From assembly GCA_934385475.1 (NCBI GenBank), contig CAKRPS010000007.1, forward strand, positions 22,990 through 86,989: DNA of 64,000 bases, in the 5' to 3' direction. Of the stretch, positions 17,781 through 26,193 are shown piece after piece; within the stretch, counting starts at the first letter, position 1; the number at the start of each line of letters is the position of its first letter. This DNA comes from an uncultured Lachnospiraceae bacterium. Lineage in GTDB: Bacteria > Bacillota > Clostridia > Lachnospirales > Lachnospiraceae. The translations under genes were made by a program, and so were the position numbers. The notes below the pieces were generated by a model that saw nothing but the letters and a program-made list of their open reading frames with translations, was not told where the DNA came from and did no database searches.

Positions 17781-18761
17781 CTATTCCCCCTCTCTGATTA
17801 CCGATGTCACTCTGACTGCATATTTATCCTTGCTAGAGCCCGGTAATGCAGTGAATTTTTTAATATTCCCAACATAGACGGTCAGATCGTCCTCAACCTC
17901 CGTATCCAACCGTATGATATCCCCAACCTGCAGATTCAGGAAATCGTTGACGGAAACCTGGCTCTTCCCCAAAACAGCCTTGACGGGAACATCCACACGC
18001 TTGATAAGCGCTTCGATGTGTTCCTCGTAATCTTCCTCGTTCCGCTCCTGCATGTTCGCATACCAATACTTGGTATTGAGCTTGTCCATGACGTTCTCCA
18101 GTGTAAAGAACGGGAGACACACATTCATGAACCCTTCTACGTCACCGATTTTCATATTCAGGGTGACGATAGCTATCATATCATTTGGCGCAATGACCTG
18201 CGCAAACTGGGAATTCGTTTCAATACGCTCCATGACGGGGTTGATGTCCGTGACATTTTTCCACGGCTCCCTCATAAGCTGCATACAGACAACCATCATT
18301 TTCTGGATAATCGTCATCTCTATTTCCGTGAAGTCACGGTTCTTATCCAAAGGATCTCCCGTTCCGCCAAGCATCCTGTCAATCATTGCAAATCCCAGCT
18401 GTGCGGCCAGCTCTATGATGATCGTGCCGCCAAGCGGTTGGAAATTCACAATCCCCAGAATTACAGGATTGGAAAGTGCGTTGGTAAATTCCGAGAAAAT
18501 AACCGTCTCGGAGCTTGCCACGGAGACCTGTATATTTTTTCTAAGGTAAACCGGAAGATTCGTGGATAGGAGCCTTCCGTAGTGTTCATATATAATTTCC
18601 AGCGTTCGCAGATGTTCCTTTGAGAACTTGGTAGGACGTTTAAAGTCGTAGTTCTTGACCTGCTTATCGCTGTTGTCATTCATTTCTTCTGCATCCAGCT
18701 CTCCACTGCTGAGTGCTGCAAGCAGATTATCAATCTCGCTCTGAGACAATACCTCTCCCAC
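17781..18761 (-). CDS. fliM: Flagellar motor switch protein FliM
   Basis: A 326-residue FliM. The N-terminal CheY-P-binding peptide (EVLSQSEIDNLLAALSSG) is followed by a CheC-like middle domain (about 45-230) that contacts FliG, and a C-terminal SpoA/FliN domain (about 245-320). FliM is the cytoplasmic C-ring subunit that couples CheY-P to rotation. Unlike FliY, the middle domain lacks the phosphatase Glu/Asn signature. The gene starts 34 bases after fliL. Confidence 0.96.
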   Translation of the reverse strand: MGEVLSQSEIDNLLAALSSGELDAEEMNDNSDKQVKNYDFKRPTKFSKEHLRTLEIIYEHYGRLLSTNLPVYLRKNIQVSVASSETVIFSEFTNALSNPVILGIVNFQPLGGTIIIELAAQLGFAMIDRMLGGTGDPLDKNRDFTEIEMTIIQKMMVVCMQLMREPWKNVTDINPVMERIETNSQFAQVIAPNDMIAIVTLNMKIGDVEGFMNVCLPFFTLENVMDKLNTKYWYANMQERNEEDYEEHIEALIKRVDVPVKAVLGKSQVSVNDFLNLQVGDIIRLDTEVEDDLTVYVGNIKKFTALPGSSKDKYAVRVTSVIREGE

Positions 18762-18795
18762 GAAAGCTCACCTCCTCGTGGTACAATTTCTTTAT

Positions 18796-19317
18796 TTACT
18801 GGAACAGGATATTGCTGAAGGAGATGTTGAAAATAAATTCGGAATCAAACATTTTCTGGACTCTCTGTAATATTTCCTGTCTGATTTCATCCTGCTGATC
18901 TCTCGCCTCGCTCAGAGTGTACTGCCCAAACACATCAATGATCTCGCTCTTAATCAGGCTCTCCTGACCGGACAGGTCTGCCCCATAAGTCTTAAAGCCC
19001 TTATCTTTTGTATTCATGGACAAAGTCACGGATACCATACAGAAATGCGGTTCTCCATCTTCGTCTGTCTTTAACGGAATTGTCATCGACTCAGAAATAT
19101 CATAAGTCTGGATGTCAGACATCGGAATCTCTTCTGCTGCTTCCTCGGAATCTGTGCCCTTGGCCGCCAGTTCCAGGTTAAGCGCTGTGGAGATGTTGTC
19201 CACAAGTGCCGCTGTCTTTTTAGATGTGCTTGTTACGCTGAACATCATAATGGCCGTCAGCACAACATTGACAATCAGCAATGCCAGTATGATGATAGAA
19301 ATCAGATTTTTTTTCAT
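18796..19317 (-). CDS. fliL: Flagellar basal body-associated protein FliL
   Basis: A 173-residue single-pass protein with an N-terminal helix (about 5-27, ISIIILALLIVNVVLTAIMMF) and an extracytoplasmic stomatin-like FliL domain (about 75-170), ending in the typical hydrophobic tail. FliL rings surround the stator and support torque. Its position directly after motB matches other Firmicutes. The linker after the helix is Glu/Ala-rich. Confidence 0.92.
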   Translation of the reverse strand: MKKNLISIIILALLIVNVVLTAIMMFSVTSTSKKTAALVDNISTALNLELAAKGTDSEEAAEEIPMSDIQTYDISESMTIPLKTDEDGEPHFCMVSVTLSMNTKDKGFKTYGADLSGQESLIKSEIIDVFGQYTLSEARDQQDEIRQEILQRVQKMFDSEFIFNISFSNILFQ

Positions 19318-19342
19318 TCTCGTTTCGCTCCCCTGTTGTTTT

Positions 19343-20149
19343 TTAATAAGAACTCAATGAATTATATATCTTAATCTCTACGCGGCGGTTCTTCGCCCGT
19401 CCCTCTGCAGTGGAATTGTCCGCAATCGGAACGTATTCTCCCCGGCCTGAGTGTTTGATCCTGGCTGGGTCCAGATTCGTCACGCTGAGCAGATAGTTAA
19501 ATACCGACTGTGCTCTACCCGAGCTTAGCTCGTCGTTGTTGGAATACTTGGCTCCCGACATTGGTACATTGTCGGTATGACCTTCTATCTCGATCGTCCC
19601 CGGTGCATAACTCTCCAGAATCACTCCAACCTGATCCATGATCGGCTTTGCATCATCCTTGAGCTGTGTGCTTCCCGAGTCAAACAGAATCGCTCCCTTC
19701 AAGGTAAGCTGTACATACTGTGACGTAAAGTCAATGTCGATGTCCTTACCCAAATTCCGTTCCTCGACCGCTTCCTCTATCTTCTCTGCAAGCTTCTCGG
19801 ATTCCTCCAGCTGCGCCTGTTCCACTTCTTCCTGCGCATTCGCTACGTTTTCATCCACAAGCTCGCCTTCACCCATTTTGCCGCTGCTGTATATGTAATC
19901 GTCCAGTTCGTTGAGCTGGCTCACACCATTGCTGACCAGTACGCCATCCCCAATCGCCGTAGCTCCCGCCGAGAAGATGGAAAAGCTCTGGTTGAAGGAG
20001 GCCACCACCGCGTCAAACTTGGCGCTGTTGACATCTGACATCGCAAACAGCATAACGAAGAAACAAAGTAACAGGTTCATCAGATCGGCAAATGTGGACT
20101 GCCATGCCGGCGCGCCCTTTGGTGGTTCATCCGGCTTTCTCTTAGCCAT
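19343..20149 (-). CDS. motB: Flagellar stator protein MotB
   Basis: A 268-residue MotB. One membrane helix (about 22-42) contains the proton-accepting Asp22 in FADLMNLLLCFF, followed by a plug/linker that is coiled-coil and Glu-rich (about 95-130), and a C-terminal OmpA-like peptidoglycan-binding domain (about 145-262) with IEGHTDNVPM and SSGRAQSVFNYL. It anchors the stator to the wall. It overlaps motA by 8 bases. Confidence 0.95.
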   Translation of the reverse strand: MAKRKPDEPPKGAPAWQSTFADLMNLLLCFFVMLFAMSDVNSAKFDAVVASFNQSFSIFSAGATAIGDGVLVSNGVSQLNELDDYIYSSGKMGEGELVDENVANAQEEVEQAQLEESEKLAEKIEEAVEERNLGKDIDIDFTSQYVQLTLKGAILFDSGSTQLKDDAKPIMDQVGVILESYAPGTIEIEGHTDNVPMSGAKYSNNDELSSGRAQSVFNYLLSVTNLDPARIKHSGRGEYVPIADNSTAEGRAKNRRVEIKIYNSLSSY

Positions 20150-20939
20150 TCAGTTCACCTCCGCCTTCCTCTGCCTGAGATCCTCTGTCTTTCGGTGCCA
20201 GGAAGGATTTCAGTTTCTCTTCAATGACACGAGGATTCTCTCCCGCCTGTATGGACAAGAGACCTTCGATCTCGATCTCTTTCATCATCATCTCTTCTGC
20301 GTTCTTGCTCTTAAGCTTCGTAGCCACCGGCGCACAGATCCAGTTAGCCAGAATAGAACCGTACAATGTAGTTACCAGAGCGACTGCCATGGAAGGTCCG
20401 ATGGATGACGGATCATCCATCTCCTGCAGCATGTTGATCAGACCGATCAGGGTACCGATCATACCCCAGGCAGGACCCATCGCTCCGAGGTTCTCCCAGA
20501 AACCGATCTTGTCCTTATGCCTGTCCTCCACACTGACAAGCTCTGTCTCCATGATCGCACGTACCAGTTCAGGGTCCGTACCATCTACTATCAGTAATAT
20601 TCCTTTTTTCAGGAATTCATCTTCAATATCCGTCGCCGCTTCCTCCAGGGAAAGCAATCCTTCCTTACGCGCTACGTTGGACAGATCGATGATCTTCTGG
20701 ATCGTGTCCGGAACATTCATTGTAGAAAGTTTGAAGATATGCCGGATACTCTTCAGGCCTTCCAGAAAGTTCGGAAGTGTATAGCTCGCAAGAATACAGC
20801 AAAAGGATCCACCAAACGTAATCAGTGCCGATGGTGCATCCAAAAAGTTTATGATAACCGAGAAGTCATTTCCGTACAGAATACCGAAAATAACCAACAT
20901 AAAACATACTATCAATCCAATAATTGACGCAATATCCAT
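20142..20939 (-). CDS. motA: Flagellar stator protein MotA
   Basis: A 265-residue MotA with four membrane helices (two near the N terminus, two at about 150-205) and a cytoplasmic loop that contacts FliG. Typical sequences are GPAWGMIGTLIGLINML and PSMAVALVTTLYGSILAN. With MotB it forms the ion-driven stator. Whether protons or sodium drive it cannot be decided from what I can see. It lies 20 bases after flbD. Confidence 0.95.
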   Translation of the reverse strand: MDIASIIGLIVCFMLVIFGILYGNDFSVIINFLDAPSALITFGGSFCCILASYTLPNFLEGLKSIRHIFKLSTMNVPDTIQKIIDLSNVARKEGLLSLEEAATDIEDEFLKKGILLIVDGTDPELVRAIMETELVSVEDRHKDKIGFWENLGAMGPAWGMIGTLIGLINMLQEMDDPSSIGPSMAVALVTTLYGSILANWICAPVATKLKSKNAEEMMMKEIEIEGLLSIQAGENPRVIEEKLKSFLAPKDRGSQAEEGGGELNG

Positions 20940-20959
20940 ATGTATCCACCCTACTTACA

Positions 20960-21145
20960 CTATAATGTAAAAATTTCCTTTCTGTACAATTCTACTAGAT
21001 TTTTGATCTCTTGTCTACTTTCTTTTACAATTAATTTGCGGCCTGTTGTAAAGGACAGCACCGTGTCCGGTGTCTCCTCCACCTGTTCCAGCAAATCCGG
21101 ATTGATCAATATCTTCACGCCATTCAGCTTCGTAACCTCAATCAT
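20960..21145 (-). CDS. flbD: Flagellar protein FlbD
   Basis: A 61-residue protein of the Firmicute FlbD family, with the conserved MIEVTKLNGVKILINPDLLE start and TPDTVLSFTTGRKLIV core. Its molecular role is not established; it is found almost only between flgE and motA. Here it is the first gene of the second flagellar transcription unit, behind its own promoter and with a GGAGG ribosome-binding site. Confidence 0.93.
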   Translation of the reverse strand: MIEVTKLNGVKILINPDLLEQVEETPDTVLSFTTGRKLIVKESRQEIKNLVELYRKEIFTL

Positions 21146-21182
21146 GTCTGATCCTCCGTCTGTTCAGCCAAACACCATATTT

Positions 21183-21211
21183 ATTTTACCACACTTCTGT
21201 ATATTCTGCAA
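21183..21211 (-). promoter_or_regulatory. Sigma-A-type promoter for flbD-motA-...-fapA block
   Basis: On the minus strand TTGCAG (21211..21206) and TAAAAT (21188..21183) are separated by exactly 17 bases, with a TG-containing extended -10 (TGTGG before the hexamer). The flbD ATG is about 38 bases downstream. The -35 overlaps the T-tract of the preceding terminator. This would allow the second half of the cluster to be transcribed independently of flgB. Confidence 0.6.
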
Positions 21212-21261
21212 AAGAAAAGAGGAACTTTGTCACAATTTACAAAATCATTCAAAAGTTCCTC
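21211..21261 (-). terminator. Intrinsic terminator after flgE
   Basis: A perfect 10-base inverted repeat (GAGGAACTTT / AAAGTTCCTC, 21219-21228 with 21252-21261) is followed on the minus strand by TTTTCTTTT (21218 downward). It begins 17 bases after the flgE stop, so the first flagellar block should end here at least partly. The 23-base loop is long, so read-through is likely. Confidence 0.7.
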
Positions 21262-21278
21262 CTGTCATTGTATCAGTT

Positions 21279-23279
21279 TTATCTCTTCAGATTGACAAGT
21301 TCCTCAATCATCGTATCCGATACGGTAATGATTCGGCTGTTCGCCTGGAATCCTCTCTGCGTGGTGATCATCTCTGTAAACTCAGAGGAAAGATCCACAT
21401 TACTCATCTCAAGGACACCGGAGGTCATATAGCCATCTCCTGCACTGATATCCTGTCCGATACCGTCGAACTCGCCGGAGTTCATCGTTGCGGAATACAG
21501 GTTGTCACCCTGTTTGGAAAGACCGGATGCATTGGCAAAGTTTGCCACCGCAATCTGTCCCAGGATCTTTGTCTGTCCGTTGTCGTAAGATGCCCTGATG
21601 ATTCCATCCTGTGCGATCTCGATTCCGGTCATCTCACCCACTTTACGTCCGGTATTGTACCCCTGCTTGTCACCGTTTGTTGCAGAAATAGTAGAGGTTC
21701 CACCGTTGTTGAACATGGTGGAGGATGAGAAATCGATATCCACATTGCTGAAGTTTGTCAGCGAAATCGTCTCACCTGTCAGGGAGGTTGCTGTGCCGTT
21801 AAAGCTCATGGTCACCGAATCATTGTCCACGCTGCCGACATATTGGAACTTACCGGTGTCCGTATCATATACCAGCGGATAGCCGGTCTGTGTCACCGTC
21901 TTGATAACCTGTGCCTGGCCTTCCGGAGACACAAAGTCAAGGGAGTAGGTCGTGTTGCCGCTGTCCTCAATTCCGTAAGCTTCCTTCAGGACATCCTCGG
22001 TAGCGATCTCCGCCCCAAAGCTCTTCGCGCCGTCATAGGTAACGTCCTTGGTTGCCTTAAAGGTCTGTTCAAAGGTCAGGCTTACGGAACCGTCTGTCGT
22101 ATCAACCGCCACTGCCGTAATTCCCGTTACATTTAAATCTTTCAGAGCTGCCGTCCAGGATGCCGCATCCGTCAATTCCTGACCCGGCTGTCCGTTAGGC
22201 TTCTTGGTATAATACTTTCCGTTTTCATAAATCAGATTATAAGGATCTGCCTGCAAAAGATTCTTCTCCAGCTTTACAGTTCCTGTCACTGTCACATCTG
22301 CGTCCTTTGCCACATTAGCGCTTGCTCCAGGAGCCGGATTCTTCATGATCCAGCTTCCCTGTGTCAAAGCGATCATGTTGTTGTCCGCAAAGCCATCCAA
22401 AACCTCTCCCGCCTCGTAAACCTTTGTATATTTATTATTTGCTTTGTCATATTTTACATTGTCCAGAAGCTGATAGAGTGCCTCGGTTGTTGTGGTAGAA
22501 CTCTCCCCGAACGATGCAATATCATTGATGCTGTTCAGGTTATACTTCTTAACGAGAGATACTGCCTTGCCGCTCTCATCCTCTGTCAGGATGTCATCCA
22601 GTGCTACATAGTAGCTGCCTTGTGTGTCTGTCGCATGGATGCTCATCTTTGCCGTATACTTGTAACCAAGTGCATCAAAGAAATTCAGTGTCACCGTTCT
22701 TCCGGCTGTACTGTGCACATTGGTGTCATACTTATCCAGAATACCGGATACGTAAGCCTTTGTCGTTGCCTCCGGCGGATAGGTCAGGTTATCTGCGTTC
22801 ATAACCTGCAGGGCAGACACCGTATCAACTACGATATCGCCGTTTTCATCAGTCTGCCAACCCATAACAGTATAGCCCGTGCTGGACATAACCAGGTTAC
22901 CGGAACCGTCGATCGTGAAAGAACCGTCTCTTGTGAAGAAGTTCTCAGCGCCGTTGCTCACGATAAAGAAGGAATCTCCGGTGATCATGATATCAAACGG
23001 GTTGTTCGTAGACTGTGCGGAACCCTGTGTTGTGATCGCCGTGGAGATCGCTCCGGTCTTGGAGCCAAGACCGATCTGGCGGGCGTTGGTACCGCCTCGT
23101 CCGGTATTCGGATTCGCACCGGATGCTGCCTGTGTTGTCTGATACAACAGATCACTGAATACCATGGACTGGGATTTATATGCTGTTGTGTTTACGTTTG
23201 CGATGTTATTACCGATAACATCCATTCTTGTCTGATGTGTTCTAAGACCTGCCACACCAGAGAACAATGATCTCATCAT
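21279..23279 (-). CDS. flgE: Flagellar hook protein FlgE
   Basis: A 666-residue hook protein. The N terminus (RSLFSGVAGLRTHQTRMDVI, then NNIANVNTTAYK) and C terminus (SSEFTEMITTQRGFQANSRI) are the conserved coiled-coil ends of flagellar axial proteins. The middle is a long variable surface region (about 150-560). It is much longer than the about 260-400 residues common in many bacteria, with the extra sequence in the surface-exposed part. It is exported by the flagellar apparatus after FlgD caps the rod. It is the last gene of the first block. Confidence 0.95.
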   Translation of the reverse strand: MMRSLFSGVAGLRTHQTRMDVIGNNIANVNTTAYKSQSMVFSDLLYQTTQAASGANPNTGRGGTNARQIGLGSKTGAISTAITTQGSAQSTNNPFDIMITGDSFFIVSNGAENFFTRDGSFTIDGSGNLVMSSTGYTVMGWQTDENGDIVVDTVSALQVMNADNLTYPPEATTKAYVSGILDKYDTNVHSTAGRTVTLNFFDALGYKYTAKMSIHATDTQGSYYVALDDILTEDESGKAVSLVKKYNLNSINDIASFGESSTTTTEALYQLLDNVKYDKANNKYTKVYEAGEVLDGFADNNMIALTQGSWIMKNPAPGASANVAKDADVTVTGTVKLEKNLLQADPYNLIYENGKYYTKKPNGQPGQELTDAASWTAALKDLNVTGITAVAVDTTDGSVSLTFEQTFKATKDVTYDGAKSFGAEIATEDVLKEAYGIEDSGNTTYSLDFVSPEGQAQVIKTVTQTGYPLVYDTDTGKFQYVGSVDNDSVTMSFNGTATSLTGETISLTNFSNVDIDFSSSTMFNNGGTSTISATNGDKQGYNTGRKVGEMTGIEIAQDGIIRASYDNGQTKILGQIAVANFANASGLSKQGDNLYSATMNSGEFDGIGQDISAGDGYMTSGVLEMSNVDLSSEFTEMITTQRGFQANSRIITVSDTMIEELVNLKR

Positions 23280-23361
23280 AATGAAATGACCTCCTTATGG
23301 TTGTCTGGATACCGTTCTGTCCCTTCTGTCAGTCAGGGATGTAAGCCTCCGTAAGGTCCGG

Positions 23362-23754
23362 CTATATAATTACGGCTCCATCGATATTGGTGAATACATT
23401 TTCATCGGTCTCCGTCTGATTCATCGCCGTGATAACTGTCTGATTCGGCACATTGACAATGAATGCCAGCGAATCCACGATGACAAGTGACTCATTGATT
23501 CCTTTCGCTTCTGCTTTCGCAGCGCCAAGGTTAAGGCGTTCCACCTGTTCCTTTGTCAGTTCTATATTGCGGTCAGCCAGCCGGTTTGTCGCATGCTTGG
23601 AGAATTTGACCTCTCCTGCTTCTGCGCGGTCCGTCTTGCCTTTCAGAATATCCTGAAAGCTCGATCCCTCACTGCGTACTGTCTGATTGTTCCGGTTCAG
23701 GAACTGATTCTGCACCTGCTCAATGGAAAGGAATTGATTGTTTTGGATCTTCAT
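23362..23754 (-). CDS. Flagellar operon protein, TIGR02530 type
   Basis: A 130-residue protein of the small family found between flgD and flgE in Firmicutes. The core FSKHATNRLADRNIELTKEQ and the C-terminal beta-rich SLAFIVNVPNQTVITAMNQT are typical. Function is unknown; the position suggests hook assembly. It has an N-terminal NQF-rich stretch (FLSIEQVQNQFLNRNNQT) and no signal peptide. Confidence 0.9.
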   Translation of the reverse strand: MKIQNNQFLSIEQVQNQFLNRNNQTVRSEGSSFQDILKGKTDRAEAGEVKFSKHATNRLADRNIELTKEQVERLNLGAAKAEAKGINESLVIVDSLAFIVNVPNQTVITAMNQTETDENVFTNIDGAVII

Positions 23755-23803
23755 ATCTACTCCTCCTTGAGAACATTTCCGCCGCCAATCCTTTTAGCAG
23801 CTC

Positions 23804-24517
23804 TTACTTGTCGGAATCGCCGCTTTCTGTCGAATCCTTATCCGCAGTGTCAGTATCTTTCTTCGCTGCTTCTTCCTGCTCCTTCACCAGATCATTCATC
23901 CTGCTCGTGTACTTCTTCAGACCATCTACATAGTCATCTGTCAGGAATTTCTTCTGGTACTCTGTCATGTCATCATACATGGACTGCAGTTTCTCCACTG
24001 TCTCTCTGCTGTCAATCGTAAGCTCTCCCACTTTAGGAAGCTTGTTGTAGAGATTCAGGAACTCTGCTGCAAGTGCATAAGCTTTCAGATACTTTTCATC
24101 TGCAACGGTATCCAGATCATCCATCGAATATAACTCACCGTTAATTGAGAGGAATGCTTTGTTGTTCTCGTATACGACATAGTCGACATTACCCTGTACC
24201 GTCGTCGTGTTGCCGCTGCTGTCTGTCACCTTCATCAGAACGGTCTGTCCCACAAGTGTTGATGCTCTGGAAAGCTCCAGTGTCGCACTCATATTCTGCA
24301 TCTGCTCCAGTTCGGAGAAGGTTGCATACTGGGATATGTATTCCGTATTGGATGTCGGCTCAAGCGGATCCTGATATTTCATCTGTGCTACCAGAAGCTG
24401 TAAGAACGCTTCCTTGTCTACGGTCGATCCTGATTTCTTTTCATTGCTCTTCTTCGTAGAAGCTGCTGTTGCAGATTCCACTAATTTTCCATCTTTTACC
24501 TGTTGTACTGCACCCAT
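23804..24517 (-). CDS. flgD: Flagellar hook-capping protein FlgD
   Basis: A 237-residue FlgD. The conserved N-terminal segment DKEAFLQLLVAQMKYQDPLE (about 35-54) is followed by TSNTEYISQYATFSELEQM. The central part is a shortened beta domain, and the C terminus has an unusual charged helical extension ending in an Asp/Ser/Lys-rich tail. FlgD caps the growing hook and is shed when the hook is complete. The C-terminal extension differs from the FLN/Tudor-type domains of classical FlgD. Confidence 0.92.
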   Translation of the reverse strand: MGAVQQVKDGKLVESATAASTKKSNEKKSGSTVDKEAFLQLLVAQMKYQDPLEPTSNTEYISQYATFSELEQMQNMSATLELSRASTLVGQTVLMKVTDSSGNTTTVQGNVDYVVYENNKAFLSINGELYSMDDLDTVADEKYLKAYALAAEFLNLYNKLPKVGELTIDSRETVEKLQSMYDDMTEYQKKFLTDDYVDGLKKYTSRMNDLVKEQEEAAKKDTDTADKDSTESGDSDK

Positions 24518-24544
24518 TTTCTCACTCCTTTCTTTCTGATTCCG

Positions 24545-26038
24545 TTATGCGGTATAATCTACCGTACCGCCATTTGCACGCATCATTTCCACGGCAATCT
24601 TGTCAGACTGCTCCATTTCTTCCAGCTCTTCTTCCTCGTCCAGTTCTCCAAGGTTCAGTCTTCTGGTCGTCTTGCCTGCGGCTGCCTGCTCTCGCTCGGC
24701 ATCCTTCTCTTCTCTGGTGAACTGCTGTTCCTGTCCATGTGCTGCCACCGAGACTTCTACCTCATCGACCTTCAGTCCCTGTTCTTCAAACTGTTCCTTC
24801 AATGTTACGATCTGGCTTTCCACTGCTGCACGCACTGCCTCGTTCTGTGTGATGAACTGTGCTGTAATACCGCCTGCCTTCGCTGTGATCTGCACGTGTA
24901 CGGTTCCAAGACTTGCCGGATGAAGCTGCATTTCCATCTCCTGCATATCCGACTTGACATGCACTTTCATGTAATCTACGATCTGATCCATGATCTGCTG
25001 TGTCTGTGTGGACTGATAAGTTCCTGTCTGTGCATTCACCGGTACTGCGGCATCTGTCTTTACCATGGCTGCATTATCCTTCGCTGCCTGCATCATTGAC
25101 GCAGACGACTCAGCGTTGTGCCGATCCTCCTGTCTGCCCCCCTGCGCTCCACGTTTTTCAAACGGGCTCTGCTCTTTCAGGGCATCCTGGCCAGCTGGTT
25201 CCTGCATGTCTGTCACATTCTCCGTCTTGCTCGTATCACCGCTCTCGTCATCCACCTTCACGCTCACCTGAACAGTCTCGCCATCCCGGTGTACGGTCAC
25301 CGTGTAATCCTGTGATCCCTCCAGCGTATCCTGTGGCATGTCCTCCAAAGCCGTCTCCGGTACATCCGTTTCCGGTGTGGAAACCATCTCCGTGATCAGA
25401 GCACCAATCTCTTCCTCGCTCAGTCCCAGTTCCTCCTGAAGTGCATCCAGGCTGTTCTGTACTGTCTCAAGAAGATTCTGCAGATTCGTGTAAAGCTCTG
25501 CATTTGTCACGAGCGAAAGTTCATCGTTACACCCGCTCAGTTCCAGTAAAAGCTGTTTGAGATTCTCCGGATCAAAGAGATCGACTGCCGACAGTCCCAA
25601 AGTTTCCATGGCTGCTTCCACCTCTTCCGGCGTTACATCCATCTCATCCGCCACATCCTGTACAAGCTTCTCTCCGTCTTCACGGATTGTCTGCTTTTCT
25701 TCCTCGCGGACATTTCCCTTGCCCTTTGCCTCTGTACTCTTACCGCTCTTTTGACCGGTCGTCTGTCCCGAAGCATCCTTGATCCGGTTCTTGTCACCCG
25801 AGGTTCCCTGTAGCTTGACTCCCTGCTCCATACTGTCCTTCTTTGCTGCCACATTGCCAGCAGAAACACATCCGGCTGTCTGTCCCTGCAGCGAAGTCAC
25901 TTCATCTGTGATCTTTCCCATCACCTTCTGAAAGCTCTCCTGTACAGCTTCTTCCTGTTTTCCTGTCACGACCGGCTGCTGGCTGCCATAGCTTTGCAGC
26001 GCGTTGACGTTGTTTACAGGTATGCTTGTCACATGCAT
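24545..26038 (-). CDS. fliK: Flagellar hook-length control protein FliK
   Basis: A 497-residue FliK. The first about 350 residues are low-complexity, Gln/Glu/Lys/Ser/Thr-rich and probably extended (the molecular ruler part). The C-terminal domain (about 365-450) contains the conserved MQEMEMQLHPASLGTVHVQI and QNEAVRAAVESQIVTLKEQF segments that act on FlhB to switch export specificity. The last about 50 residues are highly charged. A leader with a hairpin and a sigma-28-like promoter precede it, unlike its neighbours. Confidence 0.92.
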   Translation of the reverse strand: MHVTSIPVNNVNALQSYGSQQPVVTGKQEEAVQESFQKVMGKITDEVTSLQGQTAGCVSAGNVAAKKDSMEQGVKLQGTSGDKNRIKDASGQTTGQKSGKSTEAKGKGNVREEEKQTIREDGEKLVQDVADEMDVTPEEVEAAMETLGLSAVDLFDPENLKQLLLELSGCNDELSLVTNAELYTNLQNLLETVQNSLDALQEELGLSEEEIGALITEMVSTPETDVPETALEDMPQDTLEGSQDYTVTVHRDGETVQVSVKVDDESGDTSKTENVTDMQEPAGQDALKEQSPFEKRGAQGGRQEDRHNAESSASMMQAAKDNAAMVKTDAAVPVNAQTGTYQSTQTQQIMDQIVDYMKVHVKSDMQEMEMQLHPASLGTVHVQITAKAGGITAQFITQNEAVRAAVESQIVTLKEQFEEQGLKVDEVEVSVAAHGQEQQFTREEKDAEREQAAAGKTTRRLNLGELDEEEELEEMEQSDKIAVEMMRANGGTVDYTA

Positions 26039-26092
26039 TCCTCCTTTCTTAACTTTTCAAGGTTCTTCGCCTTACGGCATTTATATATAGAA

Positions 26093-26151
26093 ATGTGGAA
26101 ATCCGGCAGTAAATCCTGCCGTTTAAGTTCCACATGCTATATAGCTATATA
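26093..26151 (-). other. Hairpin and palindrome in the fliK leader
   Basis: An outer 8-base stem (26093-26100 with 26128-26135, ATGTGGAA/TTCCACAT) encloses an inner 6-base stem (26104-26109 with 26116-26121, CGGCAG/CTGCCG). Upstream on the minus strand is a perfect 14-base palindrome, TATATAGCTATATA (26138-26151). No T-tract follows, so it is not a simple terminator. It is probably a structured 5' leader or RNA-processing site; no riboswitch class was recognised. Confidence 0.6.
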
Positions 26152-26174
26152 TCGGTTTTTCTACGGTGTTTTTG
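26149..26174 (-). promoter_or_regulatory. Sigma-28 (SigD/FliA)-like promoter before fliK
   Basis: On the minus strand CAAA (26174..26171), a 15-base spacer and CCGATAT (26155..26149) match the Bacillus SigD pattern TAAA-N(12-16)-CCGATAT in all but one base. The start of fliK is about 110 bases downstream. An overlapping second candidate (TAAA at 26125..26122, 14 bases, GCCGGATT at 26107..26100) lies inside the hairpin and is weaker. The cluster encodes the matching sigma factor at 1660-2445. Confidence 0.5.
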
Positions 26175-26193
26175 AAGTCTGTATCCCCTGATA

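Noticed and set aside
26039..26193. Possible c-di-GMP (GEMM) riboswitch before fliK
   Set aside because: The region has a hairpin but lacks the conserved GEMM core and tetraloop-receptor features I know; it is reported only as a structured leader.
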